Positions 43,614 through 53,929 of a stretch of DNA of 64,000 nucleotides are shown in pieces; within the stretch, counting starts at the first letter, position 1; each line of letters starts with the position of its first letter. This DNA is from Pollenia angustigena. Lineage: Eukaryota; Arthropoda; Insecta; Diptera; Polleniidae. The notes below the pieces were generated by a model, which was given only the letters and a program-made list of their open reading frames with translations, did no database searches and had not been told where the DNA came from. The stretch spans positions 202,696,208-202,760,207 of the forward strand of contig OV884058.1 of the NCBI GenBank assembly GCA_930367215.1, read 5' to 3'. The translations under genes and the position numbers were made by a program.

Positions 43614-45404
43614 CACTGTTGCCAATTTGACGGTTTTACCGCGATTCTAGCGGTTTTTATGTGCCCATCGCGGCAAATTTTCCGTCTTGACGGTTAGCGG
43701 GAAATCTAGCGGTTTTTTTAATATCCATAGGATATAAAATTTTGTTTTTCTAGATATTTGAAAATTTAATTCAAATTATAAAGAAAGAAGAAAAAAGTTT
43801 TGTTTTTTTTCCAAATTAAATTCGCTTCCGCTTTAAAACATTTTACAAATTTTTTTTTTTTATTAATTTTTTGAGAAGAATTAACTGGAATTTTGTCAAA
43901 TTATGTTCAGTCAACAAAAATAATTCGTAGTTCTAGAGTTGATTATGCTAATTACACTGGTAGCAAGAACCTTCTTATGTGATTTTAATTGACTTTAGCG
44001 TGCTTAATTCAAATCTGTTCACAGATAATTCTATTACGTCAAGTTTTTAATGGGCTTTACTAATATTTCGTCCGAAACAAGGTGGCTATGCTTTCAAGGT
44101 AATTGTATTCCAAGTCATATGCTAGTAAGAAAATCAAAATCGGACAAATCCGGTGAAATAATAGTTATTTTCATAACACTGGTTTACAGCCAAAAATTAC
44201 CAAGAACGCCACGTGCCTAGATAAGTTAATTTTGACCTCCTGAACACGAAAAACGCTGTAATTTTTTTTTTCAAAAGTACAGTTTTTTAGATAACGGTAC
44301 TTTTGTGTTTTTCGGTGTATGGTCCCACTCAAACCCTTGTGGAGCCCAACCGAAAAGTCCGATCGAGATAAATGGCATATCGTTGGAAAGGTAATTGAAT
44401 GCCTTTTCCGTCGATATGCTAAATCTGATAAGAATTGGCTGAGTTATGGCACCTCAAAGTTCGAAATTTGCCTATTTTTTACGTTTTTTTCAAAATTTTT
44501 CATTTTTATTTCGTTTTTTTTCTACGTTATGTTAAATATCTGGAATGTTTTATGTTTTAACCAAATAGTATATTTGATTACCAACGTTTTAAGCGCAATT
44601 TGAAAAAAATCGGATGAAAAATAAAGGTTTTATTAAGGATTTTGTGGAACGACAATATTTTCATCCCATATAAAATTCCGCCTTTTTTTTAACCATCAGT
44701 TTTAACGTCCCACAAGGGTTTGAGTGGGACCATTACACCGAAAAACACAAAAGTACCGTTATCTAAAAAACTGTACTTTTGAAAAAAAATACAGCGTTTT
44801 TCGTGTTCAGGAGGTCAAAATTAACTTATCTAGGCACGTGGCGTTCTTGGTAATTTTCCAAATTAAAAATTTGTAAAGCGGTGTAATACATTTCTTATTT
44901 TATTTGTAATATATCTGGATTTTTGATAAATGATAAATATGTAAAACTTTTGTCATTATAAAATTTTTTTTATACATTTGTTTTGCATAAAAACCAAATT
45001 TATCGCAACTTACATCTGAATATGTCCGAAACAGTTAAAAAATGTTATTTGGATGATTTAAAGAAAATTTTATTCGTAATCATTTGTAAATTTTGTTCTC
45101 AACCATTGGATCAAAATCGGAGAAATCAGTTTCCAGTTATTATATATTAAAAAACTAGATGTGATAGAAAAATACTTAAACGGATTTGAAGTTAAAACCT
45201 TTTTATTCAATATATTTTACCAACTTTTAAGTCGTATGCCTTTAAAAAAGCACCATATATATTGATTTGTATATACATTTTGCAAAATATTAAGTTTTTA
45301 ACGATATTTTAAAACATTTTACGCTAAATAAAAAATTAAGCGGCTTCTAGCGGTTTTTGAAGTACACTTTGACGGTAAGTCTTCAAAAAAAGTTGGCAAC
45401 AATG
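43614..45404. mobile_element. hAT element, 1.79 kb, exact 8-bp target duplication
   Basis: CACTGTTGCCAATTTGACGG (43614) and the complement of CATTGTTGCCAACTTTTTTT (ending 45404). TGTATACT duplicated at 43606-43613 and 45405-45412. Subterminal TAGCGGTTTTT and GACGGT words at both ends. A partial relative is at 28384-29023. It contains a foldback at 44194-44857. Confidence 0.93.
44194..44857. repeat. Foldback element, ~150-bp near-perfect arms, CCAA target
   Basis: 44194-44342 and 44710-44857 are near-perfect reverse complements (AAATTACCAAGAACGCCACG ... CTCAAACCCTTGTGG). CCAA flanks both sides (44190-44193, 44858-44861). The loop of about 365 bp has an unrecognised frame (44319-44603). The 28384 relative of the host hAT lacks this region. 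Confidence 0.85.
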
Positions 45405-45984
45405 TGTATACTATTGCTTTTTGTTTATGTGTGGGAAAACATATGACACGTTTTTAAACGTTCTATAAGTGCACCAACGTGCTTACAGTACGGTGCGGTA
45501 CATTACGGGTACAGCAACGTTTGCCTAACTGAGCCTTAAGAATCGCAACGACAAAAATCGTATTATGTGAATGGGGACTAAAACATTCATTCTATATTAA
45601 ATATTGTTTTCTTTGGATAATTTTGGTATAATGGGGTTATTTGTTTGTATAAGTGCAACAAACGAGTAACTAATTCATCAAGTATCAAGAATTAAAATTA
45701 CTGTTAACGCAGCAAACTCGTATCTCAATGTATGCATTTCATGGTTAAACTAAAAAAGATTAGTATACTTTTACTACTAATATACATACTTATAGATGTA
45801 ATCAATTTTTTAATAATTGCATTTGATCTTTTACCCAAACACCCAAGTATAAAAAGTTGAAACGTTTTTTTTTCTCTCCTGAAAAGTTGTATTTTTTAAG
45901 ATACTAGGTTGAGAAAGTAAGGCATCGATTTGTTTTACTACCCTTACAAGTATGAAATAGTTGCTAAAGTCTATGTTGAACGCG

Positions 45985-46221
45985 ATGTAGCATTGATATC
46001 TGAGTTTGTGCGAATCAATGTTAATCTACAATTCATTAATTCAAAGCCATTTTGATTATTCAGCCATTATTTATGGATATAAGAACAGCACAGAGCTAAA
46101 ATCATTACAACGTATACAAAATAAGGCATTAAGGATTGTTTTCAACCTTCCGAATACTTATCCAACGCAAGATATATTCAAAACGATTCTTCCAATACGT
46201 GCCATATACAAAATGTTTTAA
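45985..46221 (+). pseudogene. LINE ORF2 C-terminal fragment (CR1/L2-like)
   Basis: A plus frame reading MLIYNSLIQSHFDYSAIIYG and LQRIQNKALRIVFNLPNTY with LPIRAIYKMF at its end. (Y)NSLI.SH..Y...I(W)G...L..IQ.KALR.IF.LP..... LPI is a conserved post-RT segment of several non-LTR groups. It carries no catalytic residue, is 72 codons long and ends at a stop right after IYKMF. Whether it belongs with the RT piece at 30770 is unknown. Confidence 0.7.
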
Positions 46222-46465
46222 AATGCATCAGCAACATTGGTCATCACACAATTTATTTTGCAAGATATCAACATTTGATAAACACAAGAAATAGTTACAG
46301 TCTTTTTGTAGCCAGTTGCAGGTTTGAAATTACCAAACAACGTATACAGAAAAAATTATTGCCGAATTTTTGTCAAACAAATGCTTGTTAGAAATTAATA
46401 TTAATATTTTTGTTTGATTTTTATTTAACCAACAAAAATGTTGACAACTATTCAAAAATATAATA

Positions 46466-47924
46466 CAGTAGTTTTGACTTAACTGCCTTTTGTTTACGTG
46501 CACTTTTGACTTAACTGCACAAAATTGATCATTTTTGGAATAATTCTTTATAATTCCATACAAATTCCTTTTTTAAGTGCACTTTCTATACCTGCACATT
46601 TAAGATAAATGCACAAAATTTTTGGCATTTTAAAATTATTTTCATACAAAAAATCAAAGTTAGCTGCACTTTGACTTAACTGCCCAAAATACATATTCTC
46701 TGGAATTATTCTTCAAAATCCTTTTTTAAGTGCATTTTGTATACCTGCACATTTTTCATATTTTTGGGCAGCTTTAAAATATTTTCATACAAAACATCAA
46801 AGTTAGCTGCACACATAAAAATATGTGGTGACCACTTTTTCACATAAATAAAAATATAAATCGCAAATATTTTGTTTTTTTTTACATAAATTTTTATGTT
46901 CTTTGTGAAGTCTCATTGTTTTTGTTAATGTTTATTTTAAAATAATTAAACATACATACATACATCTATAAAATGATCTGTTATTTCCCAGCTAGCATAG
47001 GCTGTTTGTTAGACGATTATGTTTAATATACAACTCCTAAAAGAATCTTCTGATGATTGTCTGACTAGTAACAAAAACATCTAAATCTTTTTTTAATTTA
47101 TTATTTTTTTTATTTACTTTTTGACACGCTCGTCTTTAAATCTTGGAATGAACCATTTGGGACTCTCTGTAAGAGTCGTACAACAATTACTGAGCTACAT
47201 AAATAAGACCGTTTTTGAGATATGAAAATGCTATTGCCAATACAATTTTAATAAAACAAACCGGCCTAAGTATCTGTAAAAAAGAATTATCCTTCAGGAT
47301 GGTGTTGATTTCGCGACTTTAAGGTTTGTTTTATAGAAATTGTATGAAAATTAGAAGTTTTGGCCTGAACAATACACTGGATGCCCTTATTTATGTAGCT
47401 CATACGGCTGAGCATTTCACGAGTTGTAAAATAATACCTACATGAGTCTCATACGACTCTTGGCATGCTTTTTGAAAGACTCGTTGGATAATCTCTACAT
47501 ACATCATAAACGATGCCCTTTAGATTAATATAAGCGTTTTTCGCTGCGTTGTGGAAGAATCTCTCATAGGACTCAGCACGTGTTACAGTTTCTCCCGTGT
47601 GAGAAATTGTCTACAATTAAAAGATGAGCTCGTCGACGATCAGAAACACTCTTTGTGAGATTCCCAGTAGACTCCTAGACAACTGAAAGTGCTAGCTGTG
47701 TTGAGATAAAATTTAAATAAAATATTTATTTATATATTAATAAAATAATTTTTTTATTTTACTTTTAAATCAAACACTTTACTTTAGCTGCACTTTTGTG
47801 CAGGTAACCACAATCTTGTACCTGCACATTAAGGCAGGTAAATGCATTTAAGATAACCGCATTTTTGATTTACCTGCACAAAAAATCGTGCAAAGGAGAT
47901 TGTGCAGCTAAGTCAAAATTACTG
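46466..47924. mobile_element. Pogo-like element with TA target
   Basis: CAGTAGTTTTGACTTAACTG (46466) and the complement of CAGTAATTTTGACTTAGCTG (ending 47924); TA on both sides (46464-46465, 47925-47926). The CAGTA...CTTA(A/G)CTGC end strongly resembles pogo ends. The left part has two degenerate repeats of about 150-167 bp (46500-46665, 46666-46815) with TTAACTGC and CCTGCACATTT words. No transposase. Confidence 0.7.
46989..47698. mobile_element. Possible TIR element nested in the pogo-like element
   Basis: CAGCTAGCATAGGC (46989) and the complement of CAGCTAGCACTTTC (ending 47698) form short inverted ends. Inner pairs CTGAGCTACATAAATAAG and ATTTATGTAGCTCA support an inverted structure. No clean target duplication. 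Confidence 0.45.
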
Positions 47925-48129
47925 TATACGCGTTATTGGTTTCAAGTGTTCATAATTTTGTATAAAATATTTAACGCTCCTTAATATTGTCGTTTTTTGC
48001 ATTTTGCACAAAAAACACATGCAGTCTATTTTTGGACGCTTTAAAAAAGTACAGCAATAAGAAAAATGATAAAATAGCGTGACAAGGTTTGTAATTAAAA
48101 AAAACAACAAAAACAATAGCAGGTAAAAA

Positions 48130-48787
48130 TAAAAGTTTCACTCTTTTTAAACAACAGAAACAACAACAACATTATAAGAAACAAAATAAATTTTTGGTTG
48201 GTTTCAAAGTTGGTAAAACAAACAAAATCCCGTATTCAATTTTTTCAAACTGTTTGGTTAAATACATCAAATACAAAAATAGAATGATGACGAAAAACAT
48301 ATCGATTCGGTCCGCCGCCGTTTTTAGTTACATTTCATGTTCATTATCAAAGGAAAGGATGCAGCAACAGTGAGTGATGAAGAAAAACATTTTGTGTATA
48401 AATAAGACTTCGTTCAAAAATTATTCCAACAAAAAAATGTTTCTCAAAGCCAGCTGGCCGCTCTGCTCTGCTTCATCTTCTCCAACAGTGCTTGCTTGTG
48501 TGCGCGTCAGTCATTGCTTGTGCAAAAACTTTTTTTTGATTCAGTTAAATTATTTGTTTGAAATTTATATGAATTTTAGTAAACTTTTTGTTTGATTCAG
48601 TTAAATTATTTGTTTGAAAAAATTGGTTTTTTTCAAATAAACAAAATGCAAATAAATTGTTTGTATATGCGAATTTGTTTATAGGACCGATTTCAGGCAA
48701 AAAATTGTTTGATTCTACAAATTTTTTGTTTGAATTTGAAAAATAATTTTTTCTGTGTATAGAGTATATGTGTATTGTTAGTCATAA
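48130..48787. other. Non-coding stretch with a 29-bp direct repeat
   Basis: TTTGATTCAGTTAAATTATT and the next 9 bases occur at about 48535 and 48589. No gene recognised; the 73-codon frame at 48374-48595 has no known motif. Confidence 0.45.
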
Positions 48788-49161
48788 CCCTGCAAATAAT
48801 AGGACCAGTCCAAACACACGTGTAAAGAGTAGTCCACAAGGGACCAGGACTAGTCCAAAACTAACCCAAACGTATGGGAAAAACCTGGTCTATTTAACAT
48901 TACGATCTCCTAGGAGAGGACCATATAACCCACCTTTGGACCACTAAGGAGCAGTTTTAAAACTACTCCATGGTATACTCAAGAGGATTAGTTTTGAAGT
49001 CGTTTAAAAAGGAAAGCATGTCGTTAAAAAACGAAGACATGTCGTCTCACTACAAATACTTTTTAACAATGACATGGTCCATGCTTACATGACATCGGAC
49101 CAGTCCATGGAGTAGTCCATTTTATCAAAATGGATCAGGTGGTCCAATTTTATTTGCAGGG
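48788..49161 (+). mobile_element. 374-bp MITE, CCCTGCAAATAA TIRs
   Basis: Full-length copy, same length and sequence family as 25245-25618 (inverted there) and 16101-16450. Contains palindrome AGTAGTTTTAAAACTACT-like sequence near 48955. Flanks AA/AA rather than TA. Confidence 0.88.
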
Positions 49162-49593
49162 AAGTTTAACGATTTGGCGATATTTTTACAAACTGAAAAT
49201 ATAATTTCAAATTGTAAAAGATATTTAAAATATTTGTTATTTCAACAAGTGGAAGAATTTGTAACACGATGAAATCTACTTTGTAATATATTCAATATGT
49301 TTTTTTCTTTATTAATTAATTAATTTTTTTTAACTAAATAACTGTACGTATTACTCTACAATGTTATAATGCTAATTTTTGTGCAATTACGTTTGTTTAT
49401 TGAATAACTAACTCAAGAATTATTTTTTTTGCCAACTTGCATCAACAATGCCTTTTAGGCGCTGAAGCTGAAGTGTGAACTTAGCAATAAATATTGTAAA
49501 ATTGTTATGAGTAATAAAATATACAAAAAAAAAAAAAAAAAATTCATTCTGTCTTATTTTTGTAATGGAAGCAATATTTTTTTTCATAACCCC

Positions 49594-50316
49594 GGGTCTC
49601 CACGTAGCAATATTTATTGCGGCAAACGTCAAATTTGATTGCTCCATAAAATTTGCGACGTATAGACCGCATATTGCTATGAGTGGCAATCCATTGCGCA
49701 ATGATTGCTCTTCTTATTGCTTGAGCAATTATTGCTTAGCAATCTGCTGTCAAATCAGTTGTAATTTATCTGACATTTCATTTCTCTGTACGGTTGTTTA
49801 TTTGTTAGTGTGTTTATTTATTAAAAAAGCAATTAAGAAAAAGCCGCCAAGTGAAAAAATACTTCAACAAAATACAGAAAAAGTGTTTATATATTATATT
49901 TTGAAATAATCGTCAATATTAACAAAAACAAACGACACATTTGTTTTTTTTTTGTATATTTTTATTTTTTCAATAGAACAATGCAAGTTTTAGGCTTTTT
50001 TCATACGCAAGTAAACAAAAAAGTAATACAAAACACAGCTACGACAATTACAATTAATTATTTTATTTTATTAATTTAATTTATTGATTTAAAAAGAAAA
50101 TTTAACAATCACTTCAAAACACAACATGAAACATTTGTTATAAATAAAGGCACAAAACTTTATACAACTACTCGCGGTGAAAATTGCAAATTTATGGCAA
50201 AGCAATAACAAGTGTTCTCCAGCAATATAATCAGCAATTATTGCTCCATTGTTCTGTCATTGTTCTGCCGACGTTATTGCTTGTACTTAGCAATAAAAAT
50301 TGCTACGTGGAGTCCC
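49594..50316. mobile_element. MITE with ~25-bp TIRs (GGGTCTCCACGTAGCAAT)
   Basis: GGGTCTCCACGTAGCAATAT (49594) and the complement of GGGACTCCACGTAGCAATTT (ending 50316). The interior is rich in GCAATNATTGC palindromic words, which produce an apparent 114-codon frame that is not a gene. Confidence 0.75.
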
Positions 50317-50376
50317 AGCGTAGGATGATGATGAATTTGCATCTACAACGAAGATTAAACTTTTCGTTGTATTTAA

Positions 50377-50454
50377 CCCTCCGACTTACGCATGTTTTGA
50401 TTTTCTATACACATTGAAAAAAGGTCTGGCCAGAATCATGTGTACCACGAAGGG
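50377..50454. mobile_element. 78-bp TTAA-flanked mini-element
   Basis: CCCTCCG (50377) and CGAAGGG (ending 50454) with TTAA on both sides (50373-50376, 50455-50458). It shares GGTCTGGCCAGA with the ends of the TTAA element at 13542. Confidence 0.55.
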
Positions 50455-50648
50455 TTAAAAAGTAAATATTCACCCTTATTGTGCTTGGCGTAGTCGAAAA
50501 ACGACAGGTGTTGTAGTTGCAGACGTATTTACAATTTTATGTTACCGTCTAAAATTTTGGACTTGCAAAATTTTGTGAAAGAATCACAATGTAAAAGAAT
50601 GCACTTAATTAAATTATTTTGAAACACCCTGTTAAAGATCTGCCAAAC

Positions 50649-51497
50649 AACCCTACAAGAAATGAATGAGCGAGTAGTCACATTTTTATACCCACACCAC
50701 AATAGTGGAGAGGGTATTATGCATTTGTGCTGATGTGTGTAACGCCTTAAAATATTGGTCCTAGACCCTAGACCGATCGTCTTAGAATCACTTTCTGAGT
50801 CGAACTAACGATGTCCGTCCGGCTGGCTGGCTGGCTGTCCATGTAACCTTGTGCGCAAAGTACAGGTCGCAATTTTGGAGATAATTTGGTGAAATTTGGG
50901 ACATAGGTTCTTATTGACACCAGGACCAATCCTATTGAAAATCGTAGGACCACGAGGAAAGATAGGGGGAAATTTATGCCTCTCAAACCGATTTTAATGA
51001 AATTTAAAACATAGATAGATCCATATATATATGGACACAAAATGTATGAATTTTTAAAAAAAATAGGACCACGAGGGGAGATAGGGGCAATTTATGCCTC
51101 TTAAACCGATTTTAATGAAATTTAAAACATAGATAGATCCATATCTATATGACACATTAGCTATACAGTTTTTCAAAAATAGGACCACAAGGGGAGGTAG
51201 GGGGCGATTTCTGCCACTCACAAACTTTCAAGCCGATTTTCATGAAGTTTATAAGCATAGATAAATCTATATTTATATGGACATATAAGCATGATGTGTT
51301 TTTTAATACTGTGGTGTAGGGTATCATATGGTCGGGGTTGACCGACTATACTTTCTTACTTGTTCTTTTGGTGTTAAGAAAATGATAGAAAGAAATGACC
51401 GAAATAAAGTTTTCGGTCACATTCGGTCGTTTCTTTCTAACATTTTCTTAACACCAAAATGAAAAATGTGACTACTCGCTCATTCATTTCTTGTAGG
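50649..51497. mobile_element. Palindromic MITE split by a 125-bp-unit repeat
   Basis: The left arm CCCTACAAGAAATGAATGAG (50649) is mirrored at 51461-51497 (CTCATTCATTTCTTGTAGG), and GGTGTTAAGAAAATGATA / TTTTCTTAACACC (51370-51456) is an inner hairpin. A whole unit of the 125-bp-repeat element (50686-51365) lies between them. A half copy is at 27005-27137. Confidence 0.75.
50686..51365 (+). mobile_element. Full-length dispersed element with three 125-bp units
   Basis: From TATACCCACACCACAATAG to GACTATACTTTCTTACTTGTT. It has a 5' unique part with a GGCTGGCTGGCTGGCTG run, then three units with AAACATAGATAGATCC. The inverted partner is 63188-63810. No protein. Its ends (TATACCC... and ...AGTAAGAAAGTATA) recur alone near 21975. 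Confidence 0.7.
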
Positions 51498-51678
51498 AAA
51501 GTGTTTGAATTAAAAATAATACGCATAGTAAAATTGTTGGTAAAATTTTTGTATTATTTTACTTGTGAAAATGTTAAGTTTAAGTTTTTATTCATCTCTA
51601 TTCACTATGAGCTGAAACTACAATTTTAAAAGGATAGTTTTGCGTTTTTATTTATTTCAACATTAACATACATACATA

Positions 51679-51936
51679 TATCGATGGTTTTCTTCCGCAA
51701 CCTCGTAAATCAAAAACAACTTCTTTTCAGGAGAGACAAAATACTTTTGTTTTACCAAATATTTGAAACTTTTTGCTATATATTCTTTTATAATCCAAGA
51801 ATTAGGAAAATTTCCGATGTTCCGCCAAACAAAAAAGTTGCAAAATTGTAAGGCGGTATTTACTGATTACTTTTCCGGTTAAAACAAAAAATCGGTAAAA
51901 ATAGAGTTACGTGGTTGCAGAAGAAAACCATCGATA
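51679..51936. mobile_element. 258-bp MITE (TATCGATGGTTTTCTT)
   Basis: TATCGATGGTTTTCTTCCGC (51679) and the complement of TATCGATGGTTTTCTTCTGC (ending 51936). Non-coding interior. Confidence 0.65.
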
Positions 51937-51989
51937 TGTTAGTTTGTAGTTGTATTTACATGAACATAATAAGATTAAGAATTAAAACA

Positions 51990-52078
51990 AATTAAAACTT
52001 AAATCATTTTACTTTTTATTAACTCTTCAAGTTCAAGCTTTTTTTTAATTTCTAGTTCGGTTTTGCGTATTTCTAAAT
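51990..52078 (-). pseudogene. Coiled-coil C-terminal fragment, cut by an LTR
   Basis: The minus strand encodes LEIRKTELEIKKKLELEELI and KSKM, then stop. Such Lys/Glu heptads at the C-terminus are common in Myb/MADF-type transposon proteins. Only about 29 codons remain because the LTR begins at 52079. Family not identified. Confidence 0.35.
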
Positions 52079-52621
52079 TGTAATGTAAAAATGTAGGAAG
52101 TAGGAGTGTTAAGTGTTGGTATATTTATATCCCTATAGCCCTTGGTTATTTGTGTAGCTGTTAGGGTTCCAGCTGATTTGCAAGGCGTTCAAAGGAACTG
52201 CCAAATTGGTGTGAGGCTTTTAATTTAAACACAATGCAGGTTGTTGCCGAATTAGTGTGGTAGGGTGAGTTCCAAAACATCAGTTGCATAGCAACTCGGT
52301 TTTTTAAGTGCTTTCTACCAAGCAACCGTGAAAAATTTTACAATGTTATCTGTACCAAAGTTCACTAAAAACAATATCGATGCGTACACAATAATCAAAC
52401 TAGATATAGTTAAACTCTATGATACTTTTTTGACTTTGACTGCAAAGTATTATGATGTTTAGGAACTCAGCCGTAATTTCAAGTCTCACACCAATTCGGC
52501 AGTTCCTTTGAACGCCTTGCAAATCAGCTGGAACCCTAACAGCTACACAAATAACCAAGGGCTATAGGGATATAAATATACCAACACTTAACACTCCTAC
52601 TTCCTACATTTTTACATTACA
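52079..52621 (+). repeat. LTR bounded by 137-bp inverted arms
   Basis: TGTAATGTAAAAATG (52079) to CATTTTTACATTACA (52621). 52079-52215 and 52485-52621 are reverse complements over 137 bases with one difference that I see (CCAAATTGG / CCGAATTGG). TATAAATATACC lies in the right arm at about 52571. It is followed directly by TGGCGATCCTGCCCACCCGG, a plausible primer-binding site, and by retroelement-like frames. Normal LTR ends share only 2-6 inverted bases, so this could also be a foldback element abutting a retroelement. Confidence 0.6.
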
Positions 52622-52641
52622 TGGCGATCCTGCCCACCCGG
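52622..52641 (+). other. Putative primer-binding site
   Basis: TGGCGATCCTGCCCACCCGG follows the ...ACA end of the LTR without a gap. TGGCG(A/C) starts many insect Gypsy primer-binding sites; the tRNA was not identified. Confidence 0.5.
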
Positions 52642-52713
52642 ACCGTAATAAATTAATAATCCTAACTGGCGAAGGCTAGGACTTGTTAAAATAATACAAT
52701 TGAACACAATCAG

Positions 52714-53049
52714 ATGTCCGCAGAAATCGATGAAATCGTTGCACGTTGGTCGGCGTATCTAGAAGACAACAAAGAAGAAGAGTACGAGCCTGTACCGACA
52801 GGTTATGCAGCACCTCCTTACGAGCCACTACCAATCTGTGCGGGCCCAAAAGCTATCACGATAGATGAATATAGGAAGCGGCAACAGAAACCAGTAGAGA
52901 CTAAGCTAGTAAAGAAGCAAAAGAAAAAGAGAGCTGGTAGGCAATACCAGAAAAGAAAGGCGTTAGCAGTACTATATAGAAACTTAAACCTCGAAACAGA
53001 GAAGGCACAGCAAATGTTAATAAGAAAGGAGATAAAAAGGTTGCAATAG
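52714..53049 (+). CDS. Small retroelement ORF, basic C-terminus
   Basis: 111 codons beginning at an ATG 72 bases after the primer-binding site. Residues 1-25 are acidic (IDEIVARWSAYLEDNKEEEY); the middle is Pro-rich; residues 65-85 are strongly basic (KKQKKKRAGRQYQKRK). I do not recognise a domain. The position between primer-binding site and the next frames resembles the extra upstream ORFs of the mdg1/412 lineage of Gypsy elements, but that is a guess from layout. No stop or frameshift is seen within it. Confidence 0.5.
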   Translation: MSAEIDEIVARWSAYLEDNKEEEYEPVPTGYAAPPYEPLPICAGPKAITIDEYRKRQQKPVETKLVKKQKKKRAGRQYQKRKALAVLYRNLNLETEKAQQMLIRKEIKRLQ

Positions 53050-53158
53050 AAGCTTATACATAATAAATATAAATTAAAAATTATAACTAAACAAATATTA
53101 ATAAAAACAAATTTTATGTAATTATATTATATATATTATATAAGGGAGAATAAACAGA

Positions 53159-53416
53159 ATTTTCGAGAGGACATGGTGGAAGACTATTCTAAAAGCGATC
53201 CCATTAGTTATTGCGGGATACGAAGTAGGAAAGAATGAAAATAATGAAAATGATCAAAATAATGAACAGCTTATAGAATATATGAACACTTTAAGAACGC
53301 AACATAAAGATAGAGAAGAAAATTTAAACACTTTCGAAATAGTTATGATAATCACATTAGTCTTATTAGTAGTTGCATATGTCGTAAGATTAATGTATGC
53401 AATACTCAGGCGATAA
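53159..53416 (+). CDS. Retroelement ORF with C-terminal membrane segment
   Basis: A frame open from before 53159 to TAA at 53414, reading TWWKTILKAIPLVIAGYEVG, a hydrophilic Asn/Glu-rich middle, then FEIVMIITLVLLVVAYVVRL and ending RR. The last 25 residues form one transmembrane helix followed by basic residues. No ATG lies at its 5' end, so expression may use a spliced or shifted start, or it may be broken. Unrecognised family; it sits between two other short frames on the same strand. Confidence 0.4.
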   Translation: MFERTWWKTILKAIPLVIAGYEVGKNENNENDQNNEQLIEYMNTLRTQHKDREENLNTFEIVMIITLVLLVVAYVVRLMYAILRR

Positions 53417-53654
53417 AAATAAAAAGATTTGTACTATTTGCAGGGATAATCACACCCAATAATATTAATATACATAAGATTAGTATTCTCAGTACAAATA
53501 AAACTATTATCAATGTTGTCCAAAATTACAAAAACCTTAGCAATTACTACTTTAATCCTATTTATATTACATATTATTTATAAATTTATCAATAATTGTA
53601 GGAACAAAAACAATGGTATAAATAAAGTAACAGAAGTATAAAAATTGAAAGTAG

Positions 53655-53918
53655 ATGGAAGGAAGTTTGATAAAACTTAAAGAAATACTAAAGAATTTAA
53701 AGAAAAGTCCAGGAAGGGCATATTCGGGGAAAACAATAAATCTTAGACTAGAGGATATACGAATTATAACAGAAGAATTTGAGTTAGCACAACTAGAAGA
53801 AAAAGACGAAAAGAAAATAGCAGTGCTCAGATTAGAATTTAGCAATATAGTTAGGAAAGTCAAAGAGTACTTTAACGTCGAGATCAAAATGTTTAACGAC
53901 AATATTTTACACTTTTGA
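53655..53918 (+). CDS. Third small retroelement ORF
   Basis: 87 codons from ATG to TGA. Charged and helical throughout (KLKEILKNLKKSPGRAYSGK, ELAQLEEKDEKKIAVLRLEF). No domain recognised. It is the last frame before the retroelement sequence appears to stop near 53925; no pol follows in the next 10 kb, so the element is 3'-truncated. Confidence 0.45.
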   Translation: MEGSLIKLKEILKNLKKSPGRAYSGKTINLRLEDIRIITEEFELAQLEEKDEKKIAVLRLEFSNIVRKVKEYFNVEIKMFNDNILHF

Positions 53919-53929
53919 CAGACTAATAC

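Larger units (their letters stand above)
42985..45537. mobile_element. Inner TIR element (AAGGCTCAGTTAGGC ends)
   Basis: AAGGCTCAGTTAGGCGAACG, TTGCTGTACC (42985 on) matches the complement of 45508-45537 (AAGGCTCAGTTAGGCAAACG, TTGCTGTACC), and the inverted match continues more loosely to about 50 bases. Its right end lies 3 bases from the outer element's right arm. Holds the hAT 43614-45404. Confidence 0.7.
41639..45579. mobile_element. Outer TIR element (AGTCCCAATTTACAT ends)
   Basis: 41639-41677 (AGTCCCAATTTACATTATAC, GATTTTTGTCGTTGCGATT) matches the complement of 45541-45579 with only a few differences. Within it lie a hAT (41782-42875), a second TIR element (42985-45537), and inside that another hAT and a foldback. 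A further partial copy of the arm is at 41715-41737. Confidence 0.75.

Noticed and set aside
44319..44603. 94-codon frame in the foldback loop
   Set aside because: No recognisable domain and it ends in poly-Phe/Ile low complexity.
49565..49909. 114-codon frame rich in CNY words
   Set aside because: Arises from repeated GCAATNATTGC palindromes in a MITE; low complexity.
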